Shown here piece after piece: positions 33,222 to 41,611 of a DNA stretch of 64,000 bases. The translations under genes and the position numbers were made by a program. The notes beneath the pieces are model-generated. The model ran no database searches and was not told the origin of the DNA. It saw nothing but the letters and a program-made list of their open reading frames with translations. The stretch comes from Tillandsia leiboldiana (Eukaryota > Streptophyta > Magnoliopsida > Poales > Bromeliaceae), in assembly GCA_029204045.2 (NCBI GenBank), contig CM055065.1, positions 16,254,251 to 16,318,250 of the forward strand, read 5' to 3'. The stretch's first letter is position 1; every line of letters begins with the position of its first letter.

Positions 33222-33231
33222 CTATTTATAA
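33222..33231 (-). promoter_or_regulatory. Gypsy-1 TATA box, right (5') LTR
   Basis: TTATAAATAG on the minus strand. With transcription running to lower coordinates, U3 is about 33200-33964. Confidence 0.7.
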
Positions 33232-33360
33232 TGGGCCAAGGGAATCTTGGGCTCCACACCGGATCCGGATCCGAACAGGAAACACCGAAATTGGCCAACC
33301 AGGGTGCGCCAAGTGTCCACATAACAGGGAACAGCCTGTGCAAGCCCAATCAAAAACTGC

Positions 33361-33494
33361 CACGTGTCCACGTGGTGCACGTGGTTGCTCCGCGCTTCGG
33401 GTTTTCCGGATCGTGTCAGCCAATAGGGGAGCGCCACGTGTCACCTTCCCACGTGTTTCTAGAAGCCGGCCAACCAATCGGGAGCCGCCACGTG
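33361..33494 (-). promoter_or_regulatory. Cluster of six G-boxes (CACGTG) in Gypsy-1 U3
   Basis: CACGTG starts at 33361, 33369, 33378, 33435, 33450 and 33489, all 130-270 bp upstream of the TATA box in element orientation. CACGTG is the core site of plant bZIP and bHLH factors linked to light and abscisic-acid responses. Use by this element is inferred. Confidence 0.7.
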
Positions 33495-33964
33495 GCACGG
33501 GGGGTATTCAGTGCTCCCAGTGCACGCCAGGCCCATGGACCGCGCACCCCTGCCCCCTGCCCGCGCCTGCCCGCGCTGCCCGCGCCGCGCGCCGCCGCCC
33601 TCTGCCGCTGTGCCGCCGCTGCGCCGCTGCCCGCCGGTCGCCGCCGGTCGCCGGTCGCCGGAACAGCAATTCCGGCGGCCGGAGTTACTGTTCCGGCGTG
33701 AACAGTACCGTGGTGCCGAAAAATTAAAGTAAATATACCGTTTCGATCGTTTTCGCGCGCTGAGTCCAAATACGACGTCCATTTCGCCAAATTCTCATCC
33801 GAAATTTTACCGAAGGCTCCCGAAAAATCCCATTTGCTCTGATTTTCGCGCAGAGTCTATATTAAATGTCCAATTTTGATTCTACAAGCTCCGTTGCACT
33901 ATATAAGCTCTCCGCAGTCACTGTTTAATGTTGCACAGTTCATGCGGGAGTCCGGATCATCACA

Positions 33965-33969
33965 GCTGG
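33965..33969. repeat. Target-site duplication of Gypsy-1 (right copy, GCTGG)
   Basis: Matches 11148-11152. Confidence 0.95.
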
Positions 33970-36832
33970 GTCCGAAAAGCCTACCTCCGGAGTGGCGCTC
34001 GAGGGGAGCGACCCACACGAGTAAAGTATCTCAGTAACAAGTATCTATGTATAGCAGGACTTTGATCATAAATCTGATCAAAGTGGGAAAATTCCACCAC
34101 TAAAGAAAGACCCGACCTCAATCGTATGCAACTAAACGATAAGTGGGAAACTCCATCCACTAGAGAAAACTGATACCCAATCTGGTGCATAGATAAGCAT
34201 CCGGTCAACCGCCCAATATCCGCGGTTGCTGCAAAGCCCCACAACTAATCCAACCTGTCCCAGACACAAAGTCCCGACTACAATACCCAGACCCCTGCTC
34301 GAACCCGAGCAACACTGACCACCTGACTAACAAGAAGGAGAAATGAAAAGCATGGTTTCTCCTAAGTCAAGTTCCAATAAGTAGTGTAGCAATAAAAGGT
34401 GGCCTAACTATATGTCCATACAAGCATGCATTTGTCCTCAAGAATGATATAGAAAGTAAACCACATGCCTACACCTGATCATAATCCTCGATCATAACAA
34501 CTCCTCAGAGTGAAAATCCGCACGTAGCTACAAAATCCTGTCCCAAAGCATAACCCAACCACATAAAAGGCTATGTGCTAACATGGCATGTTACATAATC
34601 ACATAGGGTAACATTATCCTAGGTAAGCTTACACTATTCACCAACATAAACATCCAAATCATGCAAGTCCTTAGTATACATCATAAATACTATTCTTGCA
34701 ATTATTTAAACCATTATCATTATCAAGCTTACCTACCTTTCAAACATAAACCATGTACCCTAAACATGCATGCATCCTAACATACAGAATTAGAGAACCG
34801 TCCACCGGTTCTGGAAACAAAGCACCCACCTGAAGCGCTTTTCGCAGGCAAAGCCGAAGTCGGTGTAGAGCGTGGCCGCTTGCTAACATAATCTGCTGAA
34901 CCAGCATCCTCGGTACATGTTGCGCAAGTCTCAGCTCCAAACAACATCATCCCAACATGCAACACCGCAACAAACAACAAACAACACAACTCACTAATCA
35001 ATACCCCCAAACATACACTTGCTATTTTTCCAAAATAGCACAAAGAAGGGCATTCTCACCTCCATTCAGCGCTCCAAAAACTCCAGAAGATTCACGGTTG
35101 CGATCCTCGCGACGAGTAGCCCCAAAAAGAGTATTTACACGCCCCGTTCCGACACCTGTAGGCCAAGATTTAATTATACACTACGGGGCGCCGACAATCC
35201 ACTACACTGCAAAAACTGCGGGATACAACCCCGAAAAAGCTTAAATCTCACCTGCGAGAAGAACTCAGAAAAATCCGGAAAAATAACCGCTGCTTTCGTC
35301 GCGACGAGCCCTTCTAAACGAGTACCTGCACGTCCCAATCCGAGTTTTGTAGCTCAAGATACAAATCCAACAAGGGGACCCTCTCAAAACAGTCCAATAC
35401 AAAAATCTGTGACACAGTGCTCGGGAAAAGAGAGTTTTTCACCTTCGAAAATTATTTCAAAAAATCTTAAAAAATTCCAGGAGATTCCTTGCGAAGTGTA
35501 GATGCAAATCGACTATAGGCACGCCTCCATCCGATGCATGAGTGCGAAGATAGAAAATCGACAATCCTCCGCTGTCCCACACTCTCACAACAGGAAAAGG
35601 GGTTACAAAACGCGTCGGGAACTGTGCCGAAAACTCGAAACGAGGAGAAGTGAACAACACGGAAAACGAGGCCTTACCTCTCGTGAACGCGCTGCCTTCA
35701 AAATCTGCTCAAAATTCCATCAGGGTGATCCGGTGTGCCTCACGGACTGAAGAGCGACGGTAATAGCCAAAAATCCAAAGTGCGTCGCTGCGCGGCGCGT
35801 CGCAGATAATCGTCGATGGCACGTCTTCCAAAAATTCCAAAAATCCTTCGAAGGGTGGAGGAGATGAAGTAGAAGGCTCTGTGAAGAAGGGGAGCTCCAG
35901 AAATGCCAGAAATACCCGCACAATAGGCCCCTGCTACCTATTTATAGGCTGAAATCCGGATGAAAAAGGCATATTGGGGGACAATTTTCGGGCGCCCGAA
36001 AGATTCGGGCGCCAACAGTGACGCCCGATCAGCCGTCCAACGCGCGCTCGGTTCGCTGTGATGTTGCCACGTCGACACATAACAGGGAACAGCTGAAGCG
36101 ATCAGCCGCTGCGCGCCACGTGGTCCAACCTGCTGCCGACACGTGGCGCGTCCAACGCGCGGGAAACCGCGGTCAGCGCACCCACGTGCGCGCCTGCGAC
36201 GCCGCCTGCACCTCTGCACGCACGCGCCCCGAGGCTGGCCCCACACGCTTCGTGGACCCGGCCCACAGCACCGACCACTCAAAAATTGCCAAGTGTCCTT
36301 CCCTCCGGTGCACGCCGGCCCGTTGACCGCGCACCTGCCCGCGCGCATGCGCGCCTGCCCGCGCACCTGCCCGAGCGCTGCGCGCTGCCCGCCACCGCGC
36401 CTGTGCCTGCCCGAGCCCGCGCCGCCGTCCGCCGCCGCCGCCGTCGTCGGAACAGTGTCAAGGTGCCTCGAAAATCATGCGCGTCATCCGGGCTCCGAAA
36501 AATGCCAGTGAATAGTCCATTTTCATCGTTTTCGCGCGCTGAATCCAAATCCGAAGTCCATTTTGCCAAATTCCAACTCTAAAAATTGCTGAAGGCATCC
36601 GGGAAGATGTTCTTTTGCCCAAACTTCGCGCTGAGCCCAATTTTAATATCCATTGCGGGCAAAACCACTTCTAAGCATTCGACGGGGCCATCTGATCACC
36701 CACGTGATCCATTTAAGCCCGAAGTCCCCCAGTTGTGTCCAAATTGTGCACAAACCCCGCCGACGCGCCATATAGGCCTCCAGAAGCTGCTGGTCAACCA
36801 GTAATCTCGTCGTGGGGATCCGGGTCTTCACA
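33970..36832 (-). repeat. Gypsy-2 LTR-A, right part
   Basis: Continues LTR-A and ends cttcaca at 36832. It holds a minus-strand TATA box (35937-35948), a 14-bp palindrome (35987-36000), G-boxes (near 36117, 36141, 36181 and 36700) and a GC-rich tract (36320-36450). No plausible gene is present; the many short frames are GC-rich low-complexity. Confidence 0.92.
35937..35948 (-). promoter_or_regulatory. Gypsy-2 TATA box in LTR-A
   Basis: CCTATAAATAGG, itself a palindrome, on the minus strand. The equivalent in LTR-B is at 53488-53499. Confidence 0.7.
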
Positions 36833-36844
36833 TCCTCCCCCACT
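36833..36844 (-). other. Gypsy-2 polypurine tract (right unit)
   Basis: AGTGGGGGAGGA on the minus strand, touching LTR-A. It shows that LTR-A is also the 3' LTR of the unit on its right. Confidence 0.9.
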
Positions 36845-37433
36845 AAAGAAAGTTTCGTCCTCGAAACTAGCTCGATTCCACCGGGAGTCACAAACACCAA
36901 AGGTAAGTACCCAACATCATCATCTCCAGCTCCTAAGTCACCACTCACTCCCCGTGATTACACCTCAACAACAACAACAGCAACATCCAGTACGGCATAG
37001 TCCGATTGCGCAATTCCCTCATCTCACGAGCCAGAATTCGCAACGGGCGTCCCTTGTACTCCAAACACTCTTAGCTCTCAAAATGGGGCGAGTCAATCAC
37101 GGGCGAGGGATCCAAAAGCAAAACACTCCTGAGCTGAGGCGCGCAACACCACAGGGGCTCCATCAAAAAGCTGGGGGAAACAAATTAATCACCAGTGCAA
37201 CAGGCACCATACCACATCCCGCGTCAACTCAACCCAGGCAATCCGAAACACATCCCCGCAATCATCCAAGAAAGAAGGAAGCCCTCACAAACAAGGGTCC
37301 TCACTCGGTCACTCCCGAATCCTGACCATCCGAGTGGACTACTCAGCCACGGTCTATCATCCAAAGGAACCCTCAGGGACACAACCACAAGCCACAGTTG
37401 GTCACTCAACATGTTATCATAACCCCAACGGAC
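36845..37433 (-). pseudogene. Gypsy-2 (right unit) decayed integrase C-terminus
   Basis: Minus-strand fragments around 37000-37130 resemble the end of Gypsy-1 integrase (FDPS.VID, then RPLRILAREMRELRNR.MPY). Frame breaks and stops are frequent and no chromodomain is complete. The sequence between 37145 and 37428 is too decayed to assign. Gypsy-3 interrupts the element here, and Gypsy-2 resumes at 47429. Confidence 0.7.
37429..37433. repeat. Target-site duplication of Gypsy-3 (left copy, CGGAC)
   Basis: cggac is repeated at 47424-47428. Confidence 0.94.
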
Positions 37434-37714
37434 TGTAGTGATCCGGCCTTTTGGAATATTTTTTTGACTTACGTATAGTCATTTAAGCCTTTAAGGGAAA
37501 TAAAATTATTCAATTCTTGAAGTTGGCCATTGTGAGATGCTAGTATTTTTCTGCGATAGAGCGCGGAAAAAGAAAGCCGACTGCGCGATCGGATCTGAAA
37601 TCCAATATCGGGAACCCCCTGAACGGGATTCAAAGTGATACGGTGATTAGTCGTGCATCGGAATCCGTGCTAAATATCTTGCACCCGTTAGAGATAAGGC
37701 GGGTTATCTCGTGG

Positions 37715-37744
37715 GGGATAATTAATTAGTTAATTAATTATCCC
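37715..37744 (+). promoter_or_regulatory. 30-bp near-perfect palindrome upstream of the Gypsy-3 TATA box
   Basis: The arms GGGATAATTAATTA and TAATTAATTATCCC are perfect 14-bp inverted repeats separated by GT, about 67 bp upstream of TATATAAG. TAATTA cores are typical homeodomain-type sites. A role is inferred. Confidence 0.6.
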
Positions 37745-37810
37745 AGACGGAAAATTAATTAATTCTCTTACGTACGAATTAAAAGAAATTAATTAAAGGA
37801 AAAGTACGAC

Positions 37811-37818
37811 TATATAAG
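37811..37818 (+). promoter_or_regulatory. Gypsy-3 TATA box, 5' LTR
   Basis: TATATAAG. The equivalents are 45055-45062 in the 3' LTR and 59470-59477 in the duplicate. Confidence 0.75.
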
Positions 37819-38399
37819 GGATCCCGATTATCGGAAAGAAAAGAAAAGAAAATAAAAACCCTAATCGGAGAGAAGGGAAAAAAAAAAAGAAAAGACGGAA
37901 CCCTAGCCGGAAGAAAGGGAAAGGAGAAAGAGAAGGAGCCCGATCTTCCCGGACACCGAACCGAAGGCAAGAACGCGACCGGACAACCTTCCCGTCGATC
38001 TTCGGTTAGTAAAATAATTTATTTAAATTATTTGGGATTTTTCCGTCATCTCTTTCGTTGAGTTCTTGGTGGTTTTTAATCGGGTTCTTGTTATCGGACC
38101 TCCGATCGACGTTTTGGTTGTTCGTCGATCGTTGGTTTAGTCATTAGAATTATCGTGTATTTATTCGGAAATTTTTGGGGATGTCCCATTGGAACGTAGT
38201 GGGTTAACGGGAGGCCGCCGCCGCCGTTGCGAAACGGGAGGCCGCCGCCGTCGTTACCATGGTCGCGGGGTCTTCGCCGGAGTCGCACGGGAGCGAAAAC
38301 GGAGAAGAAATCACGAAACGGGAGCGGAGAAGAAAACCAAAAAAGGGGCATTACTGTTCACCCCGTACGGGTTCCTCAGCCCGCGGTCCACGGGCCAGA

Positions 38400-38605
38400 G
38401 CGTGCACCCGGCGCACGCCCCAAGGCGCGGAAGCCGCAGACCCGGCGCACGCTTTCGTGCGCCGGCCCAGCCCGCTCAGGCGCGGTGCACGCAACAGCGT
38501 GCACCCGGTGTGTGCCGGAGGCCCGTGCGGCCGTGAGCCCGGTGCGCGCTCGTGTCGTGCACCGGCCCGGCCCAGAATGCGCGGTGCACGCTTCCTGCGT
38601 GCACC
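38400..38605 (+). other. GC-rich hairpin cluster in the Gypsy-3 LTR
   Basis: Perfect stems: 6 bp (38400-38418), 10 bp with CTTT loop (38442-38465), 9 bp with AACA loop (38484-38505) and 9 bp with TTCCT loop (38583-38605). The last two share the stem GGTGCACGC/GCGTGCACC. The cluster lies 590-790 nt past the TATA box, so probably in the transcript. Confidence 0.65.
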
Positions 38606-40219
38606 CGGCGCATTCCGCGCGGCCGCCGATGCTGTAAACCCGGTCCGCGCCTGCCCTGTGCACCACCCGACAGCCCAAAGTTCGGTGGCTCCGTTTGGGT
38701 CCGTTTTTTCCACCGTTTTGAGCGCCGTTTTCGCCGTTGGGATCGTTATTTCCGTGGCTTCCTTGGCATGGCCACTTGGGACCTTCTTGGTCATTATTTT
38801 ATTATGTCGGATGCTAATTTCGCCGACGCTCCGCGCCTCGACGAAATCGTCGGGGGCGCGCCGTCGGGTCTCTTTTCTCATCATTTCCGCCGTCGGGGCC
38901 TTCTTGGTCTAACCAGGGACGTCCCGAGTGGGCTACCGATTGAGGATTGAGTTTTGTTGGACTTTCCCGTCGAAAAGAGTAAAGTGGGTCTTGTGTTTTC
39001 GGATGTTAGTACATGCTTTTGACTATAGTTATCCGTGCGGACTTTCTTTAGGTCCAGACGCGCAGCGGGGGTGCGCGAAAGATTCGGGTGTTCCGATCTC
39101 TCTCCAAATAGGTGGGTACGGTTGCTGTAAATACAGCCAGTGCAGTAAGTGCATCTATCGTCATTAAAGTACTCTCAATTTATCTAACAAAGTAGATGGA
39201 CAGTTTAACCTTTCGCATAATCGTGTTTTTATCTAACAATTGAAGCGGCTGCGGTCGCAATGCTCATGACACGCCGATCTCGGCAAATCCGTTTTGGGAT
39301 GCTCCACGTACACAGGCAGATTGGCCTCCGCATGGGTGTACTTTTCCGGAAGAGTGGTCTCTTATGACCCGTGATCCTCACAAAAGTGTGGGTGCCGTGA
39401 GGACCCCTTCGCGCCCGCTGGGAATAGCACACCAGCACCGCGAAAGGGGTAAATGCATCAAAGTAGGTGTTTGCGCACGAAGGGAGACTTTAGTCTCTCC
39501 GACAAATGTTTTGGGGTTGGTGCCCAAATTAATATGTGCAGGGTTTTAGCGAAATGGTTCTGGTGTTATCGGTTTGCTCCTTATTCCTTATTGCTTTTAG
39601 ACATCTACTTTGTTTGTCACTGACATTACCCACTCCGTGACAGGCGCTACGAGGGGCGTTAGCCGGGAGATTGTTGAGACTGCGTCGCGAGGCCCGTAGT
39701 CAGAACACTTGGTTATTGTTATTATCTCAGTTCTCTTACGCTTATTTTAGTTAATTTGCTTGCGGGTAGTAATATTCGTGGACATGTAGTATTTAGCACT
39801 GTGGATGAGTTGTACTTTTATAGTTTGGTTCTTTTGATGATGTTTCTTATGCGACATGTTTTCATGATAAACCAAATGATTTTGAAAAAGGTTTTCCCCA
39901 AAACGAAGTGCCGTGTGGGCACGGGTTTTGCAATTGCTGGCTTTATCCTTTCTAAACATTGATGACGCTTTAATATTCTGCTTGATGTTGAATGTCTATT
40001 GTATGGTTGATGGTTGACGATTGTTGTATGTGGTTGTAAATGAGACGCCGTGCATATACAAAGGAGACTCTGTCCGCGGACAGGGAGAATTTGTGTATGT
40101 GGCGGTCTGGCACGCACCGGGGATGAGGTTTAAATTACCTTGTTAAGAAGAAAAAAAAAGATACACACGATTTTCCGCTTTGATAGACTCAAAAACCCCC
40201 GGGGGCGTGACAGATTAAA

Positions 40220-40230
40220 TGGTATCAGAG
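40220..40230 (+). other. Gypsy-3 primer-binding site
   Basis: tggtatcagag, 7 bp after the 5' LTR, complementary to initiator tRNA-Met. Confidence 0.93.
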
Positions 40231-40434
40231 AAAGACAACCATAACCATAGTAGACGTTATCCACATCCACAGTGTAGGGTACCACAAGCAAATTAGACAT
40301 GAGATAACCAAGGTATAGGTGCGTAGTACGTGAGAGTACGGGAAATAGGGGAACGTAATGTAGGTGTAATCGTGAGACAGGGTATTAGGGTTATAACCTT
40401 AGGGTTAACGTGGTTTCTTTGTCTATAGTGGACG

Positions 40435-41178
40435 ATGGCCCGGACTAGATCGTCCACCGAGAATGCGGACGCAGACAGAGTGGCCCTGACCACCGCAGAG
40501 AACCAGCTCCTCCGACCACAACTGCGGGAAATGGCCGGGCAATTAGCGACGCTGACGGAGCAGGTTCGTCACCTGACACAGCGACAGGCAACCGCGCCAG
40601 CCGAGCGCAATCCAACCCCTCTGCCCGAAACCACCGCACCCACTACGGGACCGCAAGGGACGGGTGGTACGACGACGGAACAGCCCCCATCCCCAAGGGA
40701 CGTACCTACTCCGACGACCACGGGGCCCGTAATGGGAGCGACAACAGGGGAGGCAGGAACGACCCCTACCCTCGGGGGGTCCGCCGCTGTAGGAGGGATC
40801 ACGGAGCAACGAACGACGCGAGAAAGGGTCAGGACGAATTTGGCTAGGTTCAAGAAGCATGACCCTCCCACGTTTGAGGGAGAGACGACCGACCCATGGG
40901 TCGTCGAGAAATGGGTAGATACCATGGAAAAACTCTTCGAGGACCTACTGATGGAGGAACACGAGCGGGTTCCACTAGCCGTTCACTTCCTCGAAGGGAA
41001 TGCACGCATCTGGTGGAAGACGGTACGCCCGGACCCGTCAACAAACGACCCGCTACCGACATGGACGGCCTTTAGAGAGGAACTTTTTGACGCTTTCTTC
41101 TCCGACAGCGTCAAGCGGCAATTGGAGGACGACCTGAAGAACATTAGACAAGGGAACCGCTCGGTCATGGAATATTAA
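40435..41178 (+). pseudogene. gag: Gypsy-3 gag, truncated by an in-frame stop
   Basis: ATG 40435 opens MARTRSSTENADADRVAL. A short coiled stretch, a Thr/Pro/Gly-rich linker and the Gag core (WVVEKWVDTMEKLFEDLLME, then ARIWWKT) follow. TAA at 41176-41178 replaces a sense codon just before the expected REF.RLVNCVPFVIRDEPH block, which continues in frame to about 41312. No CCHC knuckle follows. Both copies in the window carry the stop, but they are copies of one locus. Gag would form the particle; this version is about half the usual length. Confidence 0.88.
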
Positions 41179-41312
41179 AGGGAGTTTGTAAGATTGGTTA
41201 ACTGCGTCCCGTTTGTTATACGAGATGAACCCCACAAGGCCTGTCTCTTTGTGGACGGGCTCCCCGGGATACTGCAGTGGAGGACGCGACGTCCCAGACC
41301 TAGTAACGGCAG

Positions 41313-41611
41313 GTAAATTTTTGGTTTCACTTTTCCCTCTTAGATTAGGAGCACCGGTCACACCTTAACCTGCTACCCCTGTTAGACTCTCTCTCTCCCT
41401 CCCTCGATCTAAAATCCTTAAGTATTAGGCGAAGCCTCCCCCGGCAGATGTGCGCGGGCGGGCTTCGAAGCATAGGAGAACCTTGTGTACTCGGGGCCCG
41501 TTAAGGGCCATGCAAGGGATAAATAGGCTCCACCCTATGCCTTGCAGCCGAGAACCCAATGGGGCCGATAGGTAGTTCGGGGCCGCTCCCCAGATAAGGA
41601 TCAGCGGTCCC
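41313..41611 (+). other. Non-coding insert in place of zinc knuckle and protease, with a structured RNA candidate
   Basis: About 300 bp between Gag and RT encode nothing recognisable, where related elements have the zinc knuckle and protease. It contains a 7-bp stem (41430-41436 with 41461-41467) and a compact three-way junction (41490-41552). Confidence 0.7.
41490..41552 (+). other. Predicted three-way-junction RNA fold
   Basis: Outer stem CTCGG/CCGAG (41490-41494 with 41548-41552). Arm 1 is GGCCC-GTTAA-GGGCC (41495-41509). Arm 2 is TGCAAGG/CCTTGCA (41511-41517 with 41540-41546), holding a second perfect stem ATAGG/CCTAT (41523-41527 with 41534-41538). Junction linkers are 0, 1 and 1 nt. 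No known class was recognised. Confidence 0.6.

Larger units (their letters stand above)
11153..33964 (-). mobile_element. Gypsy-1: full-length Tekay/Del-type chromovirus, minus strand, interrupted by Copia-2
   Basis: This element has two LTRs (TG...CA, about 2.93 and 2.98 kb), a tRNA-Met primer-binding site beside the right LTR, a polypurine tract beside the left LTR, and a 5-bp target duplication. Gag-pol reads right to left, with domain order Gag, CCHC, PR, RT, RH, INT and chromodomain, as in Tekay/Del chromoviruses. Without the nested Copia it is about 11.06 kb. It is inserted into LTR-A of Gypsy-2. The only frame break in the coding region is near 27096, so it may have been active recently. 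Confidence 0.95.
30988..33964 (-). repeat. Gypsy-1 right (5') LTR
   Basis: 2977 bp, tgtcatgcccc to ggatcatcaca on the + strand. It keeps the empty Copia-2 site near 31424. The unreplaced block at 31851-31961 shows what the left LTR lost. The tandem gtcctgttag repeat is at about 32353-32400. Confidence 0.95.
37434..40212 (+). repeat. Gypsy-3 5' LTR
   Basis: 2779 bp. It contains a 30-bp interrupted palindrome (37715-37744), a TATA box (37811-37818), a telo-box-like aaaccctaat near 37857, A/G-rich leader sequence (37830-37940), and a GC-rich block with strong hairpins (38400-38605). A 27-bp tandem duplication (38207-38260) is absent from the 3' LTR. The remainder (38700-40212) shows no gene. 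Confidence 0.94.

Noticed and set aside
40386..40412. Interstitial telomere repeat (ttagggtt twice)
   Set aside because: Two separated matches are too few.
41430..41560. Hammerhead or other known self-cleaving ribozyme
   Set aside because: No CUGAUGA/GAAA core and no recognisable twister or HDV-like layout; only the three-way fold can be supported.
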